This document shows positions 1 to 5,393 of a stretch of DNA of 8,024 bases, one piece after another. A program made the translations under genes and the position numbers. The notes under the pieces are model-generated. The model made no database searches. It was not told where the DNA came from and saw nothing but the letters and a program-made list of their open reading frames with translations. The stretch spans positions 1 through 8,024 of the forward strand of contig PFQB01000117.1 in the NCBI GenBank assembly GCA_002793355.1. The letters are read 5' to 3'. Source of the DNA: Candidatus Dojkabacteria bacterium CG_4_10_14_0_2_um_filter_Dojkabacteria_WS6_41_15 (GTDB taxonomy: Bacteria; Patescibacteriota; Dojkabacteria; GCA-002793355). Each line of letters starts with the position of its first letter. Positions within the stretch are counted from its first letter, which is position 1.

Positions 1-37
1 ACAAAGGTCAGGCGGTTAGCCTGTAGCGCGAGCTAGA

Positions 38-60
38 TACTACGGGCTATGCCCGTAGTA
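38..60. terminator. Perfect 10-bp hairpin over the 3' end of the minus-strand gene
   Basis: Arms 38-47 (TACTACGGGC) and 51-60 (GCCCGTAGTA) pair perfectly around a TAT loop. On the minus strand the hairpin includes the stop codon of the membrane-protein gene (40-42) and its last codons. It may end transcription of that gene, but no U-tract follows on the minus strand (the next bases are TCTAGC), so it is not a textbook intrinsic terminator. It could instead protect the 3' end of the mRNA or be a dispersed repeat. Two weaker stem-loops lie beside it at 9-23 (CAGGC/GCCTG) and 24-35 (TAGC-GCGA-GCTA, a GNRA-type loop). Confidence 0.45.
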
Positions 61-585
61 CTCATTTAGGAAGAGTAGATGCCAATCCCAGAGTGTTATC
101 AGAATTGCGATTGACGCCTCTGGAGGGCCCCAGTTCTTATAGGTTTTACTCAGTATAAATGGAATAGTTAGCAGCAGACCCACCAGAAATTTACCCGTCA
201 GGTCTGTTGGCAAGATAAAAAATTGAAAACCCACGAGAAAAATTAATGAAAGATAGAGAGCAATGAGTGCTAAATATTTATGTAACAGCCGATTGATAGT
301 TACAGGTATTAGTATTGAGGCAAGTAGCAGCAACCAAGCGACAAAAACAATAGCTATTAACCACCAAGCCGTAGTAAGATTAAATCTTACTACCAGTGAG
401 TACAAAAATACTCCTCTTGCTAGTAACGTAATCAAGCAAAGCAAGGTGAATGGAATAAATCGATTCGGTGCTCTTACGATGGCTGAGAACGCTTTGTCTT
501 TTATTGAGAAGCTGGGAGTAGCTACCACCAAGACTAGTGCACCGATTATCATAAAAATTGAACTGCCTATTCCCCAGAAAAGCAT
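40..585 (-). CDS. Hypothetical multi-pass membrane protein
   Basis: I do not recognise this 181-residue protein. It is very hydrophobic, with about six likely membrane segments near residues 5-24, 45-66, 73-95, 104-126, 131-147 and 157-174. Short basic or polar loops join them, for example IKDKAF near 28-33 and SKTYKNWGPPEAS near 146-158. No catalytic motif or signal-peptidase site is evident. The ATG at 583-585 is chosen because a good sigma70-type promoter ends only 5 nt upstream of it on the same strand, which implies a leaderless message and leaves no room for a longer N-terminus. The gene diverges from pilM across a 123-nt promoter region. Its location beside a pilus operon is suggestive only. 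The open frame on the opposite strand (263-697) lacks any such support. Existence is fairly sure; function is unknown. Confidence 0.72.
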   Translation of the reverse strand: MLFWGIGSSIFMIIGALVLVVATPSFSIKDKAFSAIVRAPNRFIPFTLLCLITLLARGVFLYSLVVRFNLTTAWWLIAIVFVAWLLLLASILIPVTINRLLHKYLALIALYLSLIFLVGFQFFILPTDLTGKFLVGLLLTIPFILSKTYKNWGPPEASIAILITLWDWHLLFLNEYYGHSP

Positions 586-590
586 TGTAA

Positions 591-619
591 ATTATAACAA
601 GTTCAAGAAAGAAAGTGAA
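591..619 (-). promoter_or_regulatory. Promoter of the minus-strand membrane-protein gene
   Basis: Read on the minus strand, there is a consensus -10 TATAAT (plus positions 591-596). A TTCACT -35 (614-619, 4 of 6 matches to TTGACA) lies upstream with a 17-nt spacer. Only 5 nt separate the -10 from the ATG at 585, so the predicted start site falls at or next to the A of the start codon, giving a leaderless mRNA. Confidence 0.6.
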
Positions 620-650
620 TTTCTCAAAATACGACATCACAAAAAAGGTA

Positions 651-679
651 TTGAACAACCTGCTTCTTTCCCGTATACT
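651..679 (+). promoter_or_regulatory. Promoter of the pilMNO operon
   Basis: A TTGAAC -35 (651-656) and a TATACT -10 (674-679) are separated by exactly 17 nt. The expected start is near 686, giving a leader of about 23 nt before the pilM ATG. That leader contains no Shine-Dalgarno-like sequence. The promoter lies back to back with the one serving the minus-strand gene, so both may be affected by the same regulator or supercoiling. Confidence 0.6.
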
Positions 680-708
680 GAAAGTAATAACATATAGAAC
701 TGCTCCAT

Positions 709-1731
709 ATGGCATTGCCCTTGCACTTCGCCATCGACTTCGGAAATCACTCGTTAAAACTGGTTAATCTTGTACAAAAAGGTAAATCTTGGGAGCTTAA
801 AAACATAGGCTCAATTCAAACACCGCCAGAAACCCTGAATAGCTACAAAGAAGAACATAAAACGCTGTTAGTAGATGCTTTAAAATCGTTAGTAGCAGAG
901 TCAAAGGTTCCCTATAAAGAAGTTGCAGTCGCGTTACCAGAAAGCTCTGTATTCAGTAGAGTACTGACTATCCCAAAGGTAAGTGATGAAGAGGTCACCG
1001 ACGCAGTTTATTGGCAGCTAAAGCAGTACTTACCTTATCCTGTTGAAGACGTACAAAGTGATTTTACTTCGTTAGTGGTAGAACCAAGCGGGCAGCGTAA
1101 ATTGCTTGCAGTTGCTGCCCCAAAAAAACTGGTTGAATTATATATTGAAATTCTTGAGCGTGCTGGCTTAGTGCCTGTGGCAATAGAATCTGAAACACTG
1201 TCAATTTTAAGGTCAATTAAATACGCACAGGAAGCTCGCAATGCTGTAGTTCTTGACTTTGGCTCGAACTCGACCGATATGGCAATTATGAAAGATGGCG
1301 AGTTGTTCTTCTCTCAAAGTATTGCAACGGGTTCCGATCTCCTGACCAAAGCTTTAGTAAACGAATTTCAACTTTCCTACGCTCAGGCAGAGGAATACAA
1401 GAGAATTTACGGTATGCGTTCAGACGCAGTTGAAGGAAAAATTAGAAATGCGCTAAAACCAGTGTTAGATATGGTTATTACCGAAGTAATGCGAGGTATC
1501 GAGTTCTATAAAACAGAGGTAGGGGCGGTTCCACCAACACTAGCCATGTTATCGGGCGAAGCTGCGATGCTGCCGGCATTGCCAGAATATCTCGAGGCAA
1601 TACTCGGATATGATGTTCAATTAGCAGATCCATGGCGTCCAATTGTTGTTCCAAATAACATTGCGGAAATAGTCAGAAAAAGTAGCCCTGCGTTCACCGT
1701 AGCAATAGGTTTATGCTTAAAAGACGAATAA
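709..1731 (+). CDS. pilM: Type IV pilus assembly protein PilM (actin-like ATPase)
   Basis: PilM is the cytoplasmic actin-fold protein of the type IV pilus alignment complex; it binds the N-terminal tail of PilN and couples to the assembly motor. The 340-residue length is typical. Visible motifs are phosphate-1 AIDFGNHSLKLV at residues 8-19, the PilM block VALPESSVFSRVLTIPKV at 74-91 followed by the LKQYLPYPVEDV segment at 104-115, phosphate-2 VVLDFGSNSTDMAI at 180-193, and an adenosine-site motif LSGEAAMLPAL at 281-291. The family-typical C-terminal strand FTVAIGLCL is at 329-337. It is the first gene of pilMNO, with its own promoter upstream and a 1-nt gap to pilN. There is no signal peptide or membrane segment. 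It is a distant relative of FtsA encoded further along, but the PilM-specific block and the pilN neighbour fix the assignment. Confidence 0.95.
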   Translation: MALPLHFAIDFGNHSLKLVNLVQKGKSWELKNIGSIQTPPETLNSYKEEHKTLLVDALKSLVAESKVPYKEVAVALPESSVFSRVLTIPKVSDEEVTDAVYWQLKQYLPYPVEDVQSDFTSLVVEPSGQRKLLAVAAPKKLVELYIEILERAGLVPVAIESETLSILRSIKYAQEARNAVVLDFGSNSTDMAIMKDGELFFSQSIATGSDLLTKALVNEFQLSYAQAEEYKRIYGMRSDAVEGKIRNALKPVLDMVITEVMRGIEFYKTEVGAVPPTLAMLSGEAAMLPALPEYLEAILGYDVQLADPWRPIVVPNNIAEIVRKSSPAFTVAIGLCLKDE

Positions 1732-1732
1732 T

Positions 1733-2296
1733 ATGTCAGTTAATCTTCTTCCACAAGCCACTGTTAAAGACGTAAAGAAAGCCGACTCGTCACTTCGCGG
1801 TATGGTGGTTCTCTTTGTTTGGTTAGGGCTGCTGGTTGTGGTATTCGTATTTCTATTTTTCAATGAAAGCTTAGAGAAGGGTAAACTGCGCGACGCAGAA
1901 TCTCAGAAGACGACATTACTTTCACAAATTACAGATTTAGGCACAACTCAAGATGAATATTACACCTTAGCATACAAAACTTTGGTTCTTTCAAGAATAA
2001 AAACTGACCAGTACGTTCCGAGTACTATCGGAAATTACGTGAAAGAAAAGATAGAAGGAACGGGAAAGGTACAACAGTATTATTTTGATGCAAAGGGCGT
2101 TGTGAGGTTACAAATAGAGACAACATCCTATTATACTGCGGTTAAGATTTGGCACGAATTACTTAAAGATAAGACTGTTATGTCCGAGTTAAACCTCACA
2201 TCGTTTTCACAGGATGCAAAAGGGAAAGTATCTTTTCAACTGACCGGAACATTAAACTTAGCAGAACTGTATATCGAGCATGGAATCACAAAATAA
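1733..2296 (+). CDS. pilN: Type IV pilus assembly protein PilN
   Basis: PilN is a single-pass inner-membrane protein that dimerises with PilO and recruits PilM through a short cytoplasmic peptide. This 187-residue protein carries that peptide at its start (VNLLPQ, residues 3-8, matching the family INLLP motif). A basic and polar stretch follows, then one membrane segment at about 24-43, a short coiled-coil-prone helix at 45-70, and an extracytoplasmic alpha/beta domain from about 100 to the end (alternating strands such as GVVRLQIET and GKVSFQLTGTL). The start is fixed by the INLLP-type motif immediately after Met. The gene begins 1 nt after the pilM stop and overlaps pilO by 17 bp. No Shine-Dalgarno sequence is visible, so translation probably depends on coupling to pilM. 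Confidence 0.88.
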   Translation: MSVNLLPQATVKDVKKADSSLRGMVVLFVWLGLLVVVFVFLFFNESLEKGKLRDAESQKTTLLSQITDLGTTQDEYYTLAYKTLVLSRIKTDQYVPSTIGNYVKEKIEGTGKVQQYYFDAKGVVRLQIETTSYYTAVKIWHELLKDKTVMSELNLTSFSQDAKGKVSFQLTGTLNLAELYIEHGITK

Positions 2297-3056
2297 CGCT
2301 GTTCGTACGCTGGATTACGTAAACAGGAATAAAACAGGTGGGAAAGCTTATCTGCAAGGAATGGTAGCGCTTTCGATAGTGCTTGTTTCAGCATTGGTGG
2401 CTGTCTTTGTATATGTTCCCTATGTTGCAAAAACAAAAGAAATAGCAAAGAAGAGGACATCACTAGAGCAGGAAGTGCAGACACTTCAAAAAAAATACGA
2501 TACAATTTCTGGCTATAACCGAAGCGACCTTGCAGATGAGTTAAAATCTGCTCGGTATTTTATTCCAGATGAGATCAGGGTGGCTCAACTTGCGACCTTT
2601 ATTAATGTAAACGCCAAGTTGTTTAATCTGCAAGTTGCACGTTTAGGAATCAATGAAGACCGGTCAGAAATTAAGCAATCTCTTGGTGACGCTGAAAAAG
2701 TGAAGTTGCTGGGAGAGGCAAAAGAGGTAGCTAGTGTGTTTCTTGGTCGTGTGGAAGGGCCCTTCAGTTTTACAGGAACAAGAGACGATATTTATAAATT
2801 CCTTGATTTTTTGGTTATGGGGGGGTTTGCCACCAATTTTGATCAAGTCTCGCTAACAACTGGTGAAACGGATACTACATGGTCAGTAACCTTCTTCACG
2901 TCGTATTATTACTTGCAACCAGTTACAAAGGTAAATGCTGCAACTCCCTTGTTAGAAATTGACAAGTCTGCTCTAAAACCTATTACAGTAAACAATAACA
3001 ATATTGTGCCTACACCAATTGATAATGCATCTCCTTCGCCGACACCAACTCTGTAG
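2280..3056 (+). CDS. pilO: Type IV pilus assembly protein PilO-like
   Basis: The 258-residue protein has the PilO layout. A polar cytoplasmic N-terminus precedes one membrane helix at about 28-48. A coiled coil rich in Lys, Glu and Gln follows at about 52-75, then a PilO-type domain with YFIPDEIRVAQLATFINVNA at 93-112 and GPFSFTGTRDDIYKFLDFL at 160-178. PilO pairs with PilN to form the periplasmic or cell-wall-side platform of the pilus machine. Residues beyond about 218 form an Asn/Pro/Thr/Ser-rich tail (ending SPSPTPTL) that looks disordered, an extension not seen in classical PilO and possibly a wall spacer. The gene overlaps pilN by 17 bp in another frame. No pilP or pilQ follows, as expected for a cell without an outer membrane. 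PilO is poorly conserved in sequence, so position and topology carry much of the assignment. Confidence 0.8.
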   Translation: MESQNNAVRTLDYVNRNKTGGKAYLQGMVALSIVLVSALVAVFVYVPYVAKTKEIAKKRTSLEQEVQTLQKKYDTISGYNRSDLADELKSARYFIPDEIRVAQLATFINVNAKLFNLQVARLGINEDRSEIKQSLGDAEKVKLLGEAKEVASVFLGRVEGPFSFTGTRDDIYKFLDFLVMGGFATNFDQVSLTTGETDTTWSVTFFTSYYYLQPVTKVNAATPLLEIDKSALKPITVNNNNIVPTPIDNASPSPTPTL

Positions 3057-3085
3057 TTGAAGGTCTACCATGTGTGCGGTATAAT
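3057..3085 (+). promoter_or_regulatory. tRNA-Phe promoter
   Basis: A TTGAAG -35 (3057-3062) begins directly after the pilO stop codon. A perfect TATAAT -10 (3080-3085) follows after a 17-nt spacer. The expected start is 3092-3093, which coincides with the first base of the mature tRNA (3093), so the transcript needs almost no 5' trimming. Confidence 0.7.
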
Positions 3086-3092
3086 GACGAGT

Positions 3093-3164
3093 GCCAAGGT
3101 AGCTCAGTGGTAGAGCATGCGCCTGAAGAGCGCGTGGTCGTCAGTTCAACTCTGACCCTTGGCA
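3093..3164 (+). tRNA. tRNA-Phe (anticodon GAA)
   Basis: A complete 72-nt cloverleaf without encoded CCA. The acceptor stem GCCAAGG (3093-3099) pairs perfectly with CCTTGGC (3157-3163), with discriminator A at 3164. T8 and A9 precede a D stem GCTC/GAGC (3102-3105, 3113-3116) with a short 7-nt D loop. The anticodon stem is 3118-3122/3130-3134 (one T-G pair). Its loop CTGAAGA has anticodon GAA at 3125-3127, reading Phe codons. The T stem GTCAG/CTGAC encloses the canonical loop TTCAACT (3145-3151). Position 37 is G, where most bacterial tRNA-Phe have A. CCA must be added after transcription. Confidence 0.95.
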
Positions 3165-3238
3165 AATTACTTGCTCTCCCTCACTACACAAAAGAAATTC
3201 TTCTTTTGTGTTACGTTCAGGAATTGCAAGTAATTTGC
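3162..3238 (+). repeat. Structured repeat, copy A, abutting tRNA-Phe
   Basis: A 77-nt element. The outer arms GCAAATTACTTGC (3162-3174) and GCAAGTAATTTGC (3226-3238) are a perfect 13-bp inverted repeat, and the left arm includes the last three bases of the tRNA. Inside is a perfect 11-bp hairpin, ACACAAAAGAA (3186-3196) and TTCTTTTGTGT (3201-3211), with loop ATTC. Unpaired intervals of 11 and 14 nt separate the two stems. Copy B after tRNA-Thr has the same layout. The copies share CTTGC-TCTC-type sequence ending CTCACT on the left, and GRAATTGCAAGTAA on the right (3220-3233 here, one mismatch in 14). Function is unknown: a mobile or REP-like repeat, a processing or termination signal, or a small structured RNA are all possible. 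Confidence 0.65.
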
Positions 3239-3286
3239 TGTAAAGACCAATAGAAGGAAGTCCTTCTTTTACGTTACGCTCAAGAA
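3201..3286 (+). repeat. Two diverged 23-nt direct repeats
   Basis: Positions 3201-3223 and 3264-3286 match at 19 of 23 bases, and all four differences are transitions. Both begin TTCTTTT, share GTTACG, and end GAA. Each TTCTTTT forms or continues the right arm of a small hairpin. The second copy is followed by AAATTTGCAATT (3294-3305), a loose echo of the AATTGCAAG end of the first. This suggests a partial tandem duplication of the right half of the structured repeat. Confidence 0.5.
3252..3270 (+). terminator. Weak terminator-like hairpin before ftsQ
   Basis: AGAAGG (3252-3257) pairs with CCTTCT (3262-3267) around loop AAGT, followed by TTT and then A. It could end read-through from tRNA-Phe before the ftsQ promoter. 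The stem is short and the T-run is only three bases beyond it, and the sequence also belongs to a repeat, so the role is uncertain. Confidence 0.3.
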
Positions 3287-3303
3287 CCGTATGAAATTTG
3301 CAA

Positions 3304-3335
3304 TTGGTAAGTGGTAGGTGGTTTTGGTATATACT
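3304..3335 (+). promoter_or_regulatory. Promoter of the ftsQ division operon
   Basis: An extended -10, TGG followed by TATATA (3325-3333), overlaps an alternative -10 TATACT (3330-3335). A weak -35 TTGGTA (3304-3309) lies 18 nt upstream of the first. The expected start is about 3340-3343, at or next to the ATG at 3343. That implies a leaderless or nearly leaderless ftsQ mRNA and argues against the upstream TTG at 3298 as the start. Confidence 0.5.
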
Positions 3336-3342
3336 TCTTTGT

Positions 3343-4038
3343 ATGCGAAAGTCAATTGTAAGATTTCTTTGTGTCGTAGTCGCACTTGTTTGCTTATTTT
3401 TGGTACTTGCTTGGGCAGGGAGAATAAACACAATTGAAATTGTCGATGAAAAGACAGTAGAGCCACAGTTATTGACCGTTGCCGCGACTTGCCTTGATGC
3501 AATCAAAGGTCATTCGCTCTGGACACTGTCGGAAAAAACGGTCGATACTACGGTCAAAAATTGTGATGAAACGTTTAGGCAAGTGCGGATTAAGCAGCAG
3601 TTTCCCCAGAAACTACGGGTAGAAATCACAATGTTTTCGCCTGTGGTCAAAATTAAAAGGGAAGATTCAACCTGCATACTGTTTGAAAGCTCAGCAGAAA
3701 ATATCGAATTATCGGCGGAACGATGTAGTTTATATAAAATACCTACGTTAGGCGGAAAAGAGGTTGATCAAAACGCCTTTGTTCAAGAATACGTGGTTGA
3801 ATTAACTAAGAAATTGTCAGCACAAAACATTGTTATCACCCACTTAGAATACAAGGGAAATACAGTGGCACCGTGGTACGAGTTAACTCTAGAAAAAGGA
3901 GGGAAAGCCTATTTCCCCTCTAGTGCGTCAATCACGGATAAAGTCGTCATTTTGAGTGCCTCATTGAAGGGGCTTTATGCAGCCAAAGAACGATATTCTA
4001 TCGTCGACGTAAGGTTTGACAGGGTATATTACAAATGA
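3343..4038 (+). CDS. ftsQ: Cell division protein FtsQ/DivIB
   Basis: FtsQ is a bitopic scaffold joining early and late divisome proteins. From the ATG at 3343 it has 231 residues: a short basic cytoplasmic tail (MRKSIVRF), one membrane helix at about 6-24, and a POTRA-like domain at about 28-104 (INTIEIVDEKTV at its start, FPQKLRVEITMFSPVVKIK at its end). A beta domain follows, closing with the family-typical strand YSIVDVRFDRVYYK at the very C-terminus. An in-frame TTG at 3298 would add 15 residues, but it lies upstream of the promoter and gives an atypical aromatic tail, so it was not used. The extracytoplasmic part has four cysteines (50, 74, 111, 128), unusual for an exported domain. It is followed after 44 nt by ftsA. 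It ends in TGA exactly where the family ends, which shows that TGA is a true stop here. Confidence 0.85.
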   Translation: MRKSIVRFLCVVVALVCLFLVLAWAGRINTIEIVDEKTVEPQLLTVAATCLDAIKGHSLWTLSEKTVDTTVKNCDETFRQVRIKQQFPQKLRVEITMFSPVVKIKREDSTCILFESSAENIELSAERCSLYKIPTLGGKEVDQNAFVQEYVVELTKKLSAQNIVITHLEYKGNTVAPWYELTLEKGGKAYFPSSASITDKVVILSASLKGLYAAKERYSIVDVRFDRVYYK

Positions 4039-4053
4039 TACAGTTAATTTAGT

Positions 4054-4080
4054 TTGAGCTGGATTAATTGAACTTATAAC
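4054..4080 (+). promoter_or_regulatory. Possible secondary promoter between ftsQ and ftsA
   Basis: TTGAGC (4054-4059) and TATAAC (4075-4080) resemble -35 and -10 boxes, but the spacer is only 15 nt. The predicted start would fall at about 4086, just past the ftsA ATG at 4083. It is therefore either a chance match or a weak promoter not serving the annotated ftsA start. No Shine-Dalgarno sequence is visible in this 44-nt gap. Confidence 0.2.
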
Positions 4081-4082
4081 AC

Positions 4083-5390
4083 ATGGGAAAAAGAGTATTA
4101 GGTGCTATTGATATTGGGTCCTCTAAGATTACTGCAGTAATAGCAACCTCTGAGGAAGGCAGTGCACCAAAAGTTATCGGTGTAGCAAGTGTTCCAGCGA
4201 AAGGAATCAAAAAAGGATTGGTAATCAACATTGACGAAGCAGTAAACAGTATCGCTCAAGCGTTAAGCGGCGCAGAGCGAATGGCGGATGTTACTATCGG
4301 TAGTGTTGTCGTTTCTGTTAGTGGAAAAGCAATTACCAGTAAGAACAATAAGGCAGCAATTGCGATCACCCACGAAGAAGTCACTTCGGATGATGTGCTA
4401 CGTGTTATTGAGGTTGCAAAAACTGTACCCGTGCCACAAGGTTATGATATTCTTCACATAATTCCCCGCGAGTACACCATTGATGCACAAAACGGTATTA
4501 AGTATCCAATTGGTATGAGTGGCTCACGTTTAGAAGTAGACTGTCATATCGTGTTCGCCCCTTCAAGTATCACGAAAAACCTCGCAAAATGTGTGCAAAA
4601 ACTCGGAATCTCTGTTGAATCTTTTGTATTTGCCGGCTGGGCAGACGCATATTCCGTGTTAACTGACACAGAAAAAGAACTTGGTGTCTCTATTGTTGAC
4701 ATTGGTGCAGGTACTACTGATATTATGGTGTTCCAGGAAGGCGGCGTCGTTTATAGTGGTTCTATTCCTGTAGGCGGGGCAAACATTACCATCGATCTTG
4801 CATCTGTTCTTGGGTTGTCTTCTCTTGATGATGCCGAAAAGATAAAAATGAACTTCAAGAAAATTATGGATGCAGAACCAATACCAGAGAAAGAAAACAA
4901 GACCAAGGACACGAAGGAAAAGAAGGAGAAGGACAAGCCAAAAGTTAAGGACGAATCAGAAGAAGATCAAGTAGATATACGAGATCTGAATATTTCTGGC
5001 TTAGAAAAAGTTTCGCAAAGTTTTGTTGAAAAAATTATTCGTGCCCGAATTGAAGAAATATTGGAACTTTCCCGTCAAGATGTCGGACGTGCTGGATTTG
5101 ACTTAAAAATGCCCGCTGGTGTCGTCTTATTAGGAGGAACCTCAAAATTGCCGAAAGTTGCTACGATGGTTAAAGAATATATTGGTTCTTCCGCACGTGT
5201 TGGTTTACCACATGGTCTGGAAGGTATGACTGAAGAAATTACAGGGCCAGAATATGCTACTATTCAGGGGTTGATACTTTACTCTGCAGGAAACACAGAA
5301 GAAGTTTCTGCCTCCAGTGCCGAAGGTGAAGGCTTTTTCGGGAATATCTCCTCAAAAGTTAAATCTATCTTTAAATCGTTATTTCCATAA
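4083..5390 (+). CDS. ftsA: Cell division protein FtsA
   Basis: FtsA is an actin-fold ATP-binding protein that tethers FtsZ filaments to the membrane and recruits the divisome. Its 435 residues show phosphate-1 LGAIDIGSSKITAVIA at 6-21, a 1C subdomain at roughly 85-165 (GYDILHIIPREYTID at 120-134), and phosphate-2 SIVDIGAGTTDIMVF at 203-217. The family AEKIK motif is at 251-255 and the adenosine site VVLLGGTSKLP at 347-357. The C-terminal amphipathic helix GFFGNISSKVKSIFKSLFP (417-435) is the membrane-targeting sequence, preceded by a Ser/Glu-rich linker. Residues about 266-298 form a highly charged Lys/Glu/Asp stretch where the usual family has a compact segment between the AEKIK helix and the following helix. 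The gene lies 44 nt after ftsQ and 3 nt before ftsZ, with ATG chosen from the phosphate-1 position. No Shine-Dalgarno sequence is seen. Confidence 0.96.
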   Translation: MGKRVLGAIDIGSSKITAVIATSEEGSAPKVIGVASVPAKGIKKGLVINIDEAVNSIAQALSGAERMADVTIGSVVVSVSGKAITSKNNKAAIAITHEEVTSDDVLRVIEVAKTVPVPQGYDILHIIPREYTIDAQNGIKYPIGMSGSRLEVDCHIVFAPSSITKNLAKCVQKLGISVESFVFAGWADAYSVLTDTEKELGVSIVDIGAGTTDIMVFQEGGVVYSGSIPVGGANITIDLASVLGLSSLDDAEKIKMNFKKIMDAEPIPEKENKTKDTKEKKEKDKPKVKDESEEDQVDIRDLNISGLEKVSQSFVEKIIRARIEEILELSRQDVGRAGFDLKMPAGVVLLGGTSKLPKVATMVKEYIGSSARVGLPHGLEGMTEEITGPEYATIQGLILYSAGNTEEVSASSAEGEGFFGNISSKVKSIFKSLFP

Positions 5391-5393
5391 ACT

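Noticed and set aside
1..60. tRNA or tRNA fragment at the window start
   Set aside because: Successive hairpins resemble tRNA arms, but there is no TTCNANY T loop, no acceptor pairing and no T33-containing anticodon loop on either strand.
263..697. Plus-strand open frame of 144 codons
   Set aside because: It lies opposite the hydrophobic minus-strand gene, runs through both divergent promoters, and has no recognisable domain; the minus-strand reading has strong membrane-helix periodicity and a promoter.
380..715. Minus-strand open frame overlapping the pilM start
   Set aside because: It crosses both promoters and overlaps the supported membrane-protein gene in another frame; composition is not protein-like.
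3162..3305. CRISPR array
   Set aside because: The repeats are palindromic, diverged, and only two units long with no regular spacers; no cas gene is present.
3298..3342. TTG start giving FtsQ 15 extra residues
   Set aside because: The codon lies upstream of the promoter's -10 box and within repeat sequence; the ATG at 3343 gives a normal basic tail and membrane helix.
3141..3506. Minus-strand open frames opposite the repeat and the ftsQ start
   Set aside because: They run through tRNA-Phe, palindromic repeats and the conserved ftsQ gene; no domain or start signal.
4036..4038. TGA reassigned to glycine or tryptophan, as in some CPR lineages
   Set aside because: TGA ends ftsQ exactly after its conserved terminal strand and before a non-coding gap, and no conserved protein here contains an internal TGA.
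4878..4976. Frameshift or foreign insertion in ftsA
   Set aside because: The reading frame is intact on both sides with all FtsA motifs in order; the segment is in-frame and purine-rich, fitting a low-complexity loop rather than an insertion element.
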